The notes under the pieces were generated by a model. It saw nothing but the letters and a program-made list of their open reading frames with translations. It had not been told where the DNA came from and searched no databases. From Spongiibacter thalassae (lineage in GTDB: Bacteria > Pseudomonadota > Gammaproteobacteria > Pseudomonadales > Spongiibacteraceae), in contig NZ_JAAWWK010000002.1 in the NCBI RefSeq assembly GCF_012272835.1, positions 915,856-979,855 on the forward strand: a DNA stretch of 64,000 bases. Direction: 5' to 3'. A program made the position numbers and the translations under genes. Below, piece after piece: positions 43,650 to 52,703 of the stretch; positions within the stretch are counted from its first letter, which is position 1; the number at the start of each line of letters is the position of its first letter.

Positions 43650-43688
43650 GGCGCTTCGCGCACCTCCCTTGGACCGGGCTCCCCCGGT

Positions 43689-45830
43689 TTAAGGTCGGCC
43701 TACAGCCAGCCGGTCGGGCTGGAAGTAGGGCATGGCGTCAACCAGAATATGACCGGCTTCGATCAACAGCGGATCCGGCTTTTTGTCTTTCTTGTCTTCA
43801 TCGCCCTCGGCGTCACTGTGCTCAGGCGTCAGCGGCAGATCCTGGGCTACATCCAGTTCCTTGTCTTCTTCCAGCACGTCGAGGGGCGGCTCGCCCTTGG
43901 CCACACGGCGGCGATTTTCCATCGCCAGTTGCAGGGCCTTTTGCTCGTCCCGCTCTTTTTTGCGCTTGTCGATGTTCAGCGACAGGGTTTTGCGGTCGCG
44001 GTACTTTTCAATGGCCGACAGCTGCTCTTTCAAAAAGCGGAAGTCAGGGTCCTTGGCAACCCGTTTTTCGTGCTTTTGCTGTAGCGTGTTAAAGGACGCG
44101 CGCAGGTCAAAATAGTAGTTATGACGGGCGCGGGGAATGCTGTCCCACTCCATGGCATTGTCGAGGATACTCTCGCCGATGGTGTCCTTGTCGTACAGCG
44201 GTGGGAAGGCGATATCGGGGATGACACCGCGATTCTGGGTGCTGTCGCCGGAAATGCGGTAGAACTTGGACTCGGTCAGTTTTAATTGACCGTGGCCCAG
44301 TGTATTGACCGACTGGACTGTGCCTTTACCAAATGACTGGGTGCCGATAACGATACCGCGCTGATAATCCTGTATTGCACCGGCAAAAATCTCGGATGCC
44401 GAGGCGCTCATGCGGTTGATAAGCACCGCCAACGGGCCAGTGTAATAGGGCGAGCGGCGGCGTTTGCCTTCGTAAATCACTCGGGAGTTGGAGTGCTTGA
44501 TCTGTACCGTCGGCCCCGCTTCAATGAACAAGCCCACCAAACTATTGGCTTCGGCGAGGGAGCCGCCACCGTTGTCGCGCAGGTCGATCACAATACCCTC
44601 GGCACCCTCTGACAACAGCTCGCCCATAATACGCACGGTGTCGCGGGTGGTGCTGCGATAGTCGGGGTCGCCCATGCGAAAGGCTTCAAAATCGAGATAA
44701 AAGGTGGGAATGCTGATAACCCCGATCTTGCGGGTCGCGCCGTCGGCCTCGGTGATCTCGATAAGCTCTCCCTTGGCACTTTGCTCCTCAAGTTTGACCT
44801 CATTGCGTTCAATCACCACCAGTTTGCGCTCTTCATCGCTGGGCGCGATGGCGGGAATGACTTCAAGGCGCACCGTGGAGCCACTGGGGCCGCGAATCAG
44901 GTCGACCACGTCGTCGAGGCGCCAGCCGATAACATCCTGCATTTCGCCGTCCTTACCCTGGGCGACACCGACTATTTTGTCAGCCGGTTGCAGCTCACCC
45001 TGTTTGGCGGCAGGGCCCCCGGGCACCAAACGGACGATTTTGGTGTAATCGTCCTCCATTTGTAACACGGCACCGATGCCCTCCAGTTTGAGGCTCATAT
45101 TGATCTGGAAGTTTTCCGACAGGCGAGGCGAAAAATAGTCGGTGTGGGGGTCATACAGCGAGGCCAAGGCGTTGGCATACATTTGAAAAGCGTCTTCTGC
45201 CTCCAGTTGTGTCATGCGCTTGAGCTGGTTTTTAAAACGTTTTTCCAGCAGTTCAACAATGTCTTTGTCTTCCTTGCCGGCCAAACGCAGGCCAAGCACG
45301 CGGTTTTTCAACTGTTTACGCCAGATTTCGTCAGCTTCGGCTTTATTCCTGGGCCAGGGCATTTCGCTGCGATCGAGCAGGATTTCCTCATCTTTGGAAA
45401 AATCCATCGCGGCTACCCGCTTATTCAGGTTTTTAATCGTGTTTTCAAAGCGCTCCGTTATTCGCAGGCGATAGCGATTGAAAATGCTGAAACCGGTGTC
45501 GAGGCGGCTTTTTTTCAGCTCGTCATCCAGAGAGTGTCGAGACTTCATAAACTCGTCGATATCCGACTGAAGGAATATCTGTCGGTTGGGGTCAAGGTCG
45601 TCGAGATAGGCCATCAACAGCCGCTCAGAGGTGGCGTCGTCAAGAGTCAGCTTGACGTAATGGCGGGAGTTCAGCTGCCGAAGCATGTCCCTGATTGCAA
45701 CAGTGTGCTCCTTGGCCGCACCGACCTCGGCGAGGGCCAGGGCAGACGGGGCCGAGAGGGTCAGTACGCTGAGCAAACATGCCAGCAGCGCGGCGCGGCG
45801 TGAACGGGATATCTTTGTCAAAAAATGCAT
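43689..45830 (-). CDS. prc: Tail-specific (C-terminal processing) protease Prc
   Basis: Prc degrades or trims periplasmic proteins at their C-termini. The 713-residue protein has a signal peptide (about 1-34: basic start, hydrophobic ALLACLLSVLTLSAPSALAL), an N-terminal helical domain, a PDZ domain (about 230-330) and the serine-lysine protease core. The catalytic Ser477 lies in RMSASASEIFAG and Lys502 in SFGKGTVQ, with the conserved Asp488 between; the spacing matches E. coli Prc. A lysine-rich C-terminal domain follows. ATG 45830 was chosen because the signal peptide starts there. Confidence 0.94.
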   Translation of the reverse strand: MHFLTKISRSRRAALLACLLSVLTLSAPSALALAEVGAAKEHTVAIRDMLRQLNSRHYVKLTLDDATSERLLMAYLDDLDPNRQIFLQSDIDEFMKSRHSLDDELKKSRLDTGFSIFNRYRLRITERFENTIKNLNKRVAAMDFSKDEEILLDRSEMPWPRNKAEADEIWRKQLKNRVLGLRLAGKEDKDIVELLEKRFKNQLKRMTQLEAEDAFQMYANALASLYDPHTDYFSPRLSENFQINMSLKLEGIGAVLQMEDDYTKIVRLVPGGPAAKQGELQPADKIVGVAQGKDGEMQDVIGWRLDDVVDLIRGPSGSTVRLEVIPAIAPSDEERKLVVIERNEVKLEEQSAKGELIEITEADGATRKIGVISIPTFYLDFEAFRMGDPDYRSTTRDTVRIMGELLSEGAEGIVIDLRDNGGGSLAEANSLVGLFIEAGPTVQIKHSNSRVIYEGKRRRSPYYTGPLAVLINRMSASASEIFAGAIQDYQRGIVIGTQSFGKGTVQSVNTLGHGQLKLTESKFYRISGDSTQNRGVIPDIAFPPLYDKDTIGESILDNAMEWDSIPRARHNYYFDLRASFNTLQQKHEKRVAKDPDFRFLKEQLSAIEKYRDRKTLSLNIDKRKKERDEQKALQLAMENRRRVAKGEPPLDVLEEDKELDVAQDLPLTPEHSDAEGDEDKKDKKPDPLLIEAGHILVDAMPYFQPDRLAVGRP

Positions 45831-45993
45831 AAAAAACCTGTAGTTCTCCGCAGCAGCTCTGGCGCTTTTTGCGCCGATCACCATTGATACCAGCGGCAGA
45901 TTTATAATAATTTCACTGCAACGGATTCTCAGTTCTGGTATACCGCGTTACACTGAAAATATCTACTAACAACAACCAGTTGAGCTAGCAATT

Positions 45994-46365
45994 GTGAGTA
46001 AAAACCCAAAAATCAGCGTCGTTGAACGCTATATCAAGGCCCTGTGTGACCACGACCTTGAGACCATTGACCTTCTTTTTGCCGACGATGCCACGGTCGA
46101 AGACCCCGTCGGTAGCGACCCACTGCGTGGCAAGGAAGCTATCCTTGGATTCTACAAAGTGGGGTTTAGTTCCGGTCTCAGCGCGCGACTTGAGGGTTCG
46201 GTTCGTCTGGCGGCCAATCACGCCATTTTCCCCTTTGTTGTTGAGTTGAATCCTGGCAATGGCGAAATGCGTATCGAGGCTATCGATCAGTTTACCTTTA
46301 ATGATGATAACAAGATTATCGCCATGCGTGCGTTTTGGGGGCCAGAGAATACCCGCACGCCGTAA
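45994..46365 (+). CDS. Ketosteroid isomerase-like protein (SnoaL/NTF2 fold)
   Basis: A 123-residue homologue of bacterial delta-5-3-ketosteroid isomerase. All three catalytic residues of the Comamonas enzyme (Tyr14, Asp38, Asp99) appear with a constant offset of one: Tyr13 in VERYIKALCDHD, Asp37 in ATVEDPVGSDPL, and Asp98 in IEAIDQFTFN. The final FWGPEN also matches. It is therefore probably a true double-bond isomerase rather than a generic NTF2-fold protein. The start is GTG. No other steroid gene is in the window, and it sits between divergent prc and a cation channel, so the natural substrate is unclear. Confidence 0.85.
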   Translation: MSKNPKISVVERYIKALCDHDLETIDLLFADDATVEDPVGSDPLRGKEAILGFYKVGFSSGLSARLEGSVRLAANHAIFPFVVELNPGNGEMRIEAIDQFTFNDDNKIIAMRAFWGPENTRTP

Positions 46366-46479
46366 AATCGCCGATGCTTGGCGTCCAGCAGGCCGCGCCG
46401 CGGCCTTGAATTTTGCCGATTCGTCCCTATCTCACCGCGTAAGCCCTTTCTATTCATTCTTCCCACGAGAGAATCTGTC

Positions 46480-47346
46480 ATGACGACAGTCAGTCATCTT
46501 CACGCGCGCCTTGATCAGCTTCGCCGCAATCCGGCATTTGAAACCTTCGTCATTGCGGTGATTATCCTGTCGGCCATCGTCGTCGGGGCGAAAACCTTTG
46601 ATATCACGCCCGGGCAGGCGCGCTTGCTGTCGATGCTGGATATCGCGGTCACCCTGTTTTTTCTCACCGAAATCTCCATTCGCTTTCTGGCGGAGAAAAA
46701 CAAGAAGCAGTTCTTTCGCGATGGCTGGAACGTTTTTGACTCGGTGATTGTATTGGTCAGCATTATTCCGCTGCCGGACGCCGACGCCGCAACGGTAGGG
46801 CGCTTGATTCGGGTGTTCCGCGTACTGCGCATGGTGTCGATTGTACCTGAGCTACGCATGTTGATTAACTCGCTGATTCGGGCGCTCCCGCGCCTCGGCT
46901 ACCTGATGCTGCTGATGTTTATTGTGTTCTACATCTTCGCGGCGGCGGGCAGCACCCTGTTTGCCAGCGTGAATCCCGTACTGTGGGAAGATGTCGCAAT
47001 CAGCATGCTCACCCTGTTTCGTATTATGACCTTCGAAGACTGGACCGATATCATGTATGAAACCATGGCGGTCTACCCTTGGAGCTGGGCCTATTACCTG
47101 GTGTTTATAAGCCTGAGTGCCTTCGCCTTTTTAAATATGGTGATCGGCGTTATTGTCGGGGTGATCGACGAAGAGGGTGCCGCCCAACAGCGCAGTGAGC
47201 ACCCCGAGGCGACCCTTGCCGCGATTGCCGCAAAACTGGATCGCATTGAGTCTGCCCTTGCAGAGCAGCGAGCCCTGGCGGGAACAGAGTCAACAACCGT
47301 GCGGGGCGTTGCAGTGGAAGAGGCCGAAACAGCTAACGTACGATAG
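46480..47346 (+). CDS. Voltage-gated cation channel of the NaChBac family
   Basis: A 288-residue six-helix channel subunit, expected to form homotetramers in the inner membrane. S1-S3 lie at about 21-98. S4 is GRLIRVFRVLRMV with Arg108, 111, 114 and 117 every third residue. The pore helices S5 (about 138-160) and S6 (about 203-229) flank the selectivity filter TFEDWTD (184-190). The usual sodium filter is LESWS; Asp at 187 and 190 resembles engineered calcium-selective variants. A C-terminal helix (about 243-266) with heptad-like residues follows. Its 3' end overlaps the convergent modC gene by 14 bp. Confidence 0.88.
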   Translation: MTTVSHLHARLDQLRRNPAFETFVIAVIILSAIVVGAKTFDITPGQARLLSMLDIAVTLFFLTEISIRFLAEKNKKQFFRDGWNVFDSVIVLVSIIPLPDADAATVGRLIRVFRVLRMVSIVPELRMLINSLIRALPRLGYLMLLMFIVFYIFAAAGSTLFASVNPVLWEDVAISMLTLFRIMTFEDWTDIMYETMAVYPWSWAYYLVFISLSAFAFLNMVIGVIVGVIDEEGAAQQRSEHPEATLAAIAAKLDRIESALAEQRALAGTESTTVRGVAVEEAETANVR

Positions 47347-48442
47347 CCACCGATTTTACCTGTGCCCACACTGGCATTCCTTCCCGCAGCGCCAGTTTGG
47401 CGACAGAGCGCGCGGTGAGTTTGGCCCACAGCACATTGCTCGTTGTGTCGTTGTCGTTAATGTCGCTGCCCAATGTCAGCTTGATGACACGCATGGCGGT
47501 GTCGTGGGTTTCGCGAATTGCGACAATTCGGCAGGGCAGGATATTGACGATGCTGGTGTCCCGATGCTCCGTTAAGCTGAGGCTCACATCCCGGGCGAAA
47601 ATGCTCAAGCGTTGCCTGCTGCCAATGGCTTCACCATTGTCGCGCACCCAAACCTCGCCACCGACAAAACTCAGCCGAATCAGGCGCCACTCCCGGTGTC
47701 GCTCACTGACCTCGGTATCGATGACACTGCACAGTTCGCCGTCGCTTTGGCTCAGTACGGCGGGATCGTTGAGCAATTGCCGGGCGGGGCCACTGGCGGT
47801 TTGCCTGCCGTTTTCCATCACCACGATATAGTCGGCCAGGCGTCGCACTTCGCTTAGCGAATGGCTGACGTACAGAATGGGAATGTGCAGTTCTCCCCGC
47901 AAACGCTCCAGGTAGGGCAGAATCTCCTGGCGTCGCGCATCATCCAGAGAGGCCAGTGGCTCGTCCATTAACAGCACCCTGGGCCCAATTAACAGCGCGC
48001 GGGCGATCGCTACCCGCTGGCGCTCTCCACCCGAAAGGGACTGTACCGAGCGATCAAGCAGGGTCTCCAGACCGAGTAGTTCGACCACCGAACGGGTGTG
48101 ACTGTCGGAGCGCTCGCTGGCGCGGCGCAGCGCGTAATCGAGATTGCCCTGCACATTCAGGTGGGCGAACAGGCTGGCCTCCTGAAATACATATCCCAGC
48201 GGTCGGCGGTGGGTCGGCAGTGAGTAGCTTGCCGTTTGCCAAGGTTGACCGGCAACACTTAGGTAGCCTCCGGGGCAGCGCTCCAGCCCGGCTATACAGC
48301 GCAGCAGGCTGGTTTTACCCGAACCGGAACGGCCAAAGATGGCGGTGACGCCCCGTGCGGGGAGGTCCAGGTCTATATCCAGCTCAAACCCGGTTTGCCG
48401 ACGTAGCAGGTGAAAGCGGGCGTGAATAGGTTCGGAGCCCAT
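47333..48442 (-). CDS. modC: Molybdate ABC transporter ATP-binding protein ModC
   Basis: ModC powers molybdate import. The 369-residue protein has Walker A FGRSGSGKTSLLRC, the Q-loop in YVFQEASLFAHL, the ABC signature LSGGERQRVAIARALL, Walker B VLLMDEPLASLD and a switch histidine in YVSHSLSEV. The C-terminal 100 residues contain the molybdate-binding TOBE/MOP domain that marks ModC. The ATG is 2 bp after the modB stop. The 3' end overlaps the cation channel gene. Confidence 0.94.
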   Translation of the reverse strand: MGSEPIHARFHLLRRQTGFELDIDLDLPARGVTAIFGRSGSGKTSLLRCIAGLERCPGGYLSVAGQPWQTASYSLPTHRRPLGYVFQEASLFAHLNVQGNLDYALRRASERSDSHTRSVVELLGLETLLDRSVQSLSGGERQRVAIARALLIGPRVLLMDEPLASLDDARRQEILPYLERLRGELHIPILYVSHSLSEVRRLADYIVVMENGRQTASGPARQLLNDPAVLSQSDGELCSVIDTEVSERHREWRLIRLSFVGGEVWVRDNGEAIGSRQRLSIFARDVSLSLTEHRDTSIVNILPCRIVAIRETHDTAMRVIKLTLGSDINDNDTTSNVLWAKLTARSVAKLALREGMPVWAQVKSVAIVR

Positions 48443-48444
48443 CG

Positions 48445-49140
48445 TTAATACCCCAGATCCGTCGTCGCCGCATTGCGGCGGCGCAGCCACTGCAACACCA
48501 GCATCATTGCAAAGGAAAAACCGAGCATCAGTGCTGCGAGGCGGTGTGCTCGGGCGTAGTCCAGGGCCTCAACGTGGTCGTAGAGCTGAACCGATAACAC
48601 CTGCGTGGCGCCGGGTATATTGCCGCCGATCATCAATACCACGCCGAATTCACCCAGGGTATGGGCGAATCCGAGCACCGCTGCGGTCACAAATCCCGGG
48701 CGCGCCAGCGGCAACAGCACGGTGAAAAAGCGGTCGACAGGGCCGGCGCGCAGGGTTGCCGCGACCTCAAGGGGGCGTTGTCCCACCGCTTCAAGCGCGT
48801 TTTGTATGGGCTGCACGACGAAGGGCAGGGAGTAGAAAAACGATCCTACGACCAAACCCGCAAAACTGAATGGCAGGGGCGACAGGCCAAAAAATGCCAC
48901 GACCTTTCCAATAGGGCCATCCGGCCCCATGGCCAGCAGCAGGTAAAAGCCGAGCACCGTCGGCGGCAGGATCAGCGGCAGTGTTATCAATGCAGCAATG
49001 GGGTCGCGCAACCGGGAGCGACTGCGACTCAACCACCAGGCAATTGGTGTTGAGAGCACCAGCAGCAGCACGGTAACCACTCCCGCCAGTTTCAGGCTCA
49101 ACCACAATGCCGCAAAATCGCCGGCGTCGAGCGCACTCAT
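48445..49140 (-). CDS. modB: Molybdate ABC transporter permease ModB
   Basis: A 231-residue inner-membrane permease with about five to six helices. The cytoplasmic coupling (EAA-type) loop is FNxLEA-like ([21 protein letters not shown]), and [20 protein letters not shown] is typical of ModB. Its start overlaps the modA stop (ATGA) and modC follows within 2 bp, so the three genes form one operon. Confidence 0.94.
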   Translation of the reverse strand: MSALDAGDFAALWLSLKLAGVVTVLLLVLSTPIAWWLSRSRSRLRDPIAALITLPLILPPTVLGFYLLLAMGPDGPIGKVVAFFGLSPLPFSFAGLVVGSFFYSLPFVVQPIQNALEAVGQRPLEVAATLRAGPVDRFFTVLLPLARPGFVTAAVLGFAHTLGEFGVVLMIGGNIPGATQVLSVQLYDHVEALDYARAHRLAALMLGFSFAMMLVLQWLRRRNAATTDLGY

Positions 49141-49904
49141 TGCTGGCCACCGCAGTGGTCGGTAGGTGGCGGTATCAAATAGCCACCTGCGGTGATAATC
49201 CGCTCAGCAGCCGGTGTGGCCAGGTAGTTGATAAATTCGGCGGCGGCTTGTGGTTGACGGCTCGAGCCCATTATCACCACAGCTTGCCGAATAGGTTCGT
49301 GCCAGTGGCGAGGTACAGGTATATAGTGATCCTCTGTTCGCATTTGTGAGCGTGCGACCAGTCCCCCCTGCGCATTGCCGGTATAGATAAATTGATAGGC
49401 TTGGGCAATATTCTCTCCCTTCACCAGTTGCTCCGGTGACGGGGCTACACCAAGAAACGCCAGTACCTGCTCCGCCGCACGACCGTACGGCGCGAGTCTG
49501 GGGTTGGCGATGGCGAAACGCCTATATTCAAACTGGCCTAGTGCCTGTGCGGGGTCGCTGATCTCCTCGCTTGTGGGCCAAAGCACCAACTGCCCGTAGG
49601 CGTACAGGATGCAGTGCGAGGCTAGACCGGCATCAACCAAACGCTGTGGAAAGTCGTCGTCGGCGGAGAAGAACAGGTCGAAGGGAGCGCCCCGTTGCAG
49701 TTGCGCGTAATGCTTGCCCGACGAGCCCTTGGCCAGTACAAGGTCTACCGCGGTGTGCTGGCGATAGTCTTCAATCAATTGTTCAAGGGTTTGGGCAAAA
49801 TTGGACGCTACCGCAATACGCAGCGGCTCGGCGTTCACCACGGTGGCAGCCAGTATGGAAAACAGTGGCAAGAGGCAGATTTTAACTACGCCGGACAAGG
49901 TCAT
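49137..49904 (-). CDS. modA: Molybdate-binding periplasmic protein ModA
   Basis: The 255-residue protein begins with a signal peptide (about 1-24, ending in ATVVNAEP). The mature part matches ModA-type binding proteins: [39 protein letters not shown] and [13 protein letters not shown]. These hold the oxyanion-binding serines. Tungstate could also be bound. ATG 49904 was preferred over a much longer upstream frame because the signal sequence starts here; no clear Shine-Dalgarno is visible. No ModE regulator gene is adjacent. Confidence 0.92.
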   Translation of the reverse strand: MTLSGVVKICLLPLFSILAATVVNAEPLRIAVASNFAQTLEQLIEDYRQHTAVDLVLAKGSSGKHYAQLQRGAPFDLFFSADDDFPQRLVDAGLASHCILYAYGQLVLWPTSEEISDPAQALGQFEYRRFAIANPRLAPYGRAAEQVLAFLGVAPSPEQLVKGENIAQAYQFIYTGNAQGGLVARSQMRTEDHYIPVPRHWHEPIRQAVVIMGSSRQPQAAAEFINYLATPAAERIITAGGYLIPPPTDHCGGQQ

Positions 49905-50067
49905 TGAAAAACAAGGGCTGGGAACATGGAGGGGTATAGTCGGGTAATAACCCTCTTGTGGCAAGTCGGGGTGGCCCCGGTAGTATAAATACCGTGGCAG
50001 GCGGTGTAAGACGATAAACTGGTTTGGTTTGCGCACGCCTCCACGCAATCATACAAAGAGGATAGCA

Positions 50068-50436
50068 ATGAAGACCCTCAAGCAATTTGCCCGTCGCATG
50101 AAGCATCATGTTCAGGCGCTGTATCTTGCCGGACGCGACTCGAGAACCCCGTTGATAACGAAGTGTCTGGTCGGGGTTATTGTTGCCTATGCGTTGAGCC
50201 CGATTGATTTGATTCCGGATTTTATTCCGCTGATCGGGTTTCTCGATGATGCTCTTATTCTGCCTGTCGGGATTTACCTCGCGGTGAAGAGTCTTCCCGC
50301 AGAGGTCTGGAATGACTGCCTGGCCCAGGCTGAGCAGGCACCTGTTCGCTTGCCGAACAGTCGCTGGGCAGCGGCGGCGGTGCTGAGCATTTGGGTGATG
50401 GCGGCGGTGGCCTTGGTTTACTGGCTACGGGGCTAG
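50068..50436 (+). CDS. YkvA/DUF1232 family membrane protein
   Basis: A 122-residue protein with the DUF1232 signature ALSPIDLIPDFIPLIGFLDD at about 42-61 in a hydrophobic segment, and a C-terminal transmembrane helix (about 99-119). The basic N-terminal region is probably cytoplasmic. The function of the family is unknown. ATG 50068 has AAAGAGG upstream. A short GC-rich hairpin follows the stop codon. Confidence 0.8.
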   Translation: MKTLKQFARRMKHHVQALYLAGRDSRTPLITKCLVGVIVAYALSPIDLIPDFIPLIGFLDDALILPVGIYLAVKSLPAEVWNDCLAQAEQAPVRLPNSRWAAAAVLSIWVMAAVALVYWLRG

Positions 50437-50445
50437 CTCTCTCCG

Positions 50446-50461
50446 GCGCCTGTTCAGGCGC
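50446..50461 (+). other. Short hairpin after the ykvA-like gene
   Basis: GCGCCTG-TT-CAGGCGC is a perfect 7-bp palindrome beginning 9 bp after the stop codon. The T-rich run that follows is about 18 nt away, so its role as a terminator is doubtful. The CTGTTCAG centre is shared with the hairpin after icd. Confidence 0.4.
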
Positions 50462-50596
50462 ACCTGCAATGGGTTCCCTTCTTTTATTTTATGAATATCA
50501 AATAGTTATCCTATCAATGCTATGATTTGAAAAATGCCGTGGGTGCTTTGGTGCGGCGATAATACTCTGAATCATTGCTGCAACAGGATATGCGAT

Positions 50597-51781
50597 ATGT
50601 CTGCCCAAAAACTGTACCGTTTCATTCCTTTTCGTAGTGCAGACATTCTTGCAATGTGCCGGGCGGAAGGGCGGTTGAACGACGAGGCCCTCGGTCGTTT
50701 CGATCAGGCAGCGGCATATATTCAGCAAAGCTTTAAAGATGAATTTCATACCCTGAGAAATGAACTGAAGAATATCTATTTTCCTCTTGACCCTGATGCA
50801 GACACCCGACAAGTAGAAATCGGCAGCAAGGCCTCCGAGGGTGATCAATCCCTTGTTAGCAAATTGGAAACGTTGCTGGAGCGGGCCAATTACGAGCGGG
50901 TAGGCCCGGAGGCCCTGGCTGCAGCGATGGAGTCGGCGTCGCTTTTCCATATTCGATTGGCGGTCGATATGGAGGATTACGCGGAAGTACTGCTGTATAC
51001 CCGCGGTGCCAGCGCACGTAGCGAGGTCCTGACCGGGCCATTGGGCTTGTGGAAAAAAGCCGTTAGCTTTGTCAATTATGATCGCGTCGTGCTGTATCTG
51101 CGTTTTAAAGATGATATTGAGGATAACAAGGGCATGGCGTCTTACCGCCCGGGGGCGGTGATGCTTAAGCTCTTTCAAAACGTACCCGACGCCGACCTTG
51201 AAATGCTATTCCCCAATACACGGGTGGGTATGCGCCTGCGGGACAAGCTGATGATCGGCATACCAGCACTGATTAGTGGCGGAATTGTTCTGACCACCAA
51301 GTTGGGGGCAACGCTCGTGCTACTGGGGTCGCTGATTGGCTTCTGGCTGGGAATGAGCAGCGAGGCAGTTACGCTCGACCGCAATGCGGTGCTGGCGCTC
51401 CTGGCGGGAGCGGGGACGTTGGGCGCCTATTTCTGGAAGCAGTTCTCGAGTTTCAAAAACCGCAAGCTGCGGTTTACTGAGGCCCTTACACGGAATTTGT
51501 ACTTTAAGCTGTTAGATAACAATAGCGGGGTGCTATTGCGTATACTGGATGATGCCGAGGAATCTGAAATCAAGGAGAGTGTGCTCGCCCTGTATTTTAT
51601 GATGGCGTCGCCGGGCCCGATAGCGGCGGCTGCACTGGATCAGGACATTGAACGGTGGTTCGATCAACGTTGGGGCTACCAAATGGACTTTGAAATTGCC
51701 GATGCTCTCGACAAGCTGGAATACCTTGGATTGGCGAAATGCCAAAACGGGATCTGGCAGGTATTGCCCGTTTCGGCCTGA
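50597..51781 (+). CDS. DUF3754/TMEM143-type membrane protein
   Basis: A 394-residue protein resembling the DUF3754 family, which includes the mitochondrial protein TMEM143. The N-terminal 200 residues are soluble, with KLYRFIPFRSADILAMCRAE and LYTRGASARSEVLTGPLGLW. Two hydrophobic segments lie at about 217-255 and 265-282, followed by a soluble C-terminal region with FTEALTRNLYFKLLDNNSGV. Function is unknown. ATG 50597 has CAGGAT upstream; the frame extends further but without conserved sequence. An HPt gene follows 45 bp downstream on the same strand. Confidence 0.72.
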   Translation: MSAQKLYRFIPFRSADILAMCRAEGRLNDEALGRFDQAAAYIQQSFKDEFHTLRNELKNIYFPLDPDADTRQVEIGSKASEGDQSLVSKLETLLERANYERVGPEALAAAMESASLFHIRLAVDMEDYAEVLLYTRGASARSEVLTGPLGLWKKAVSFVNYDRVVLYLRFKDDIEDNKGMASYRPGAVMLKLFQNVPDADLEMLFPNTRVGMRLRDKLMIGIPALISGGIVLTTKLGATLVLLGSLIGFWLGMSSEAVTLDRNAVLALLAGAGTLGAYFWKQFSSFKNRKLRFTEALTRNLYFKLLDNNSGVLLRILDDAEESEIKESVLALYFMMASPGPIAAAALDQDIERWFDQRWGYQMDFEIADALDKLEYLGLAKCQNGIWQVLPVSA

Positions 51782-51826
51782 CGCTGGTACGCGGTATAAA
51801 CCTGTGAGTTTGCCCACTGGAGACTT

Positions 51827-52207
51827 ATGGCTGAAATAGACTTTTCCGTACTGGACGCGAGTGAACTGTTTTCCTACGAGGGGCTGGTGTCGATGGTTGG
51901 AGAGGGCGGATATATGAAAGTCTGCGAGGCCTTCTACACCGATATCAGTCAGTTATACGCGGAAAAATATGCAAGTGCCGACGACGATTCGGTGGAATCC
52001 AATCGTCGCTTTGCCCACCGAATAAAGGGCTCGGCAGGCAATGTCGGGGCAAAAAAACTGTCCCTGTTGGCGGCGGACGTAGAGCAACGCCTGTCCAATG
52101 GGGAAGCTCACTCGATTCGTGAGCTGCTCACAGAGTTAAAGGAAGTCCTCGATACGTTGGCGGTATTCAGGTCTGAGAATGGTCGCTACTCTCAAGCTGG
52201 CGATTGA
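51827..52207 (+). CDS. Histidine phosphotransfer (HPt) domain protein
   Basis: A free-standing 126-residue HPt protein: a helical bundle with the phosphorylatable His64 in RFAHRIKGSAGNVGA, the standard HxxKG(S/A) motif. HPt proteins relay phosphate from hybrid kinases to response regulators. Its 3' end overlaps the convergent response-regulator gene by 41 bp, an arrangement that suggests a matched pair. No hybrid histidine kinase lies in the window; the source of phosphate is unknown. Confidence 0.85.
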   Translation: MAEIDFSVLDASELFSYEGLVSMVGEGGYMKVCEAFYTDISQLYAEKYASADDDSVESNRRFAHRIKGSAGNVGAKKLSLLAADVEQRLSNGEAHSIRELLTELKEVLDTLAVFRSENGRYSQAGD

Positions 52208-52613
52208 GCAATTCACGCATTTTAGAGCGGTCTGGCAGGCGGATATTCAGGTGCGCATTGACCCTCATCAGCACCCGGTAAGGGCTGACTGGTTTGACGA
52301 TATAGTCTATTGCGCCGGCTTCAAAGGCTTGCGCTTCAAACATGATGTCGCTGTATCCCGTCAGGAAAATAATGGGAACGTCGGTGAGTGTGGGGTCTGC
52401 CTTGAGCCGGCGACACACTTCGATGCCGGAGATATCGGGCAAATCCAGGTCAACCAGCACCAGATCCGGATGACAGCTGCTGGCTTTTTCAAGGGCTTCT
52501 TCGCCATTTTTTGCGATGATCAGTTCGGAGTACGCCTCAAGAATCAATTTCAACAAGGCAATTGAAGACAAATCGTCTTCGACGGCCAGTATTTTCGGTA
52601 GCGATTTTTCCAT
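52167..52613 (-). CDS. Single-domain response regulator (CheY-like)
   Basis: A 148-residue receiver protein. Acidic pocket Glu12-Asp13-Asp14 lies in AVEDDLSS, phospho-acceptor Asp55 in LVLVDLDLPD, the switch threonine in IIFLTGYSD and the lysine in YIVKPVSP. The last 25 residues form a short tail with no DNA-binding or enzymatic domain. It overlaps the HPt gene and lies 90 bp from the PAS-GGDEF-EAL gene on the same strand, so it may connect those two. Confidence 0.88.
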   Translation of the reverse strand: MEKSLPKILAVEDDLSSIALLKLILEAYSELIIAKNGEEALEKASSCHPDLVLVDLDLPDISGIEVCRRLKADPTLTDVPIIFLTGYSDIMFEAQAFEAGAIDYIVKPVSPYRVLMRVNAHLNIRLPDRSKMRELLNRQLESSDHSQT

Positions 52614-52703
52614 GCTGGAGACCTTAACATGAGCAATGGTTGTGGCTGGAGTGTATCATTTTGTCTCTATCACACGGGAGAATAAACCCCGTGGTGGCGC
52701 GCT

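Noticed and set aside
43673..43688. Terminator between gor and prc
   Set aside because: ACCGGG/CCCGGT is only a 6-bp stem and lacks a T-tract; too weak to list as a terminator.
50446..50461. Rho-independent terminator after the YkvA-like gene
   Set aside because: The T-rich stretch begins about 18 nt after the stem; kept only as a hairpin.
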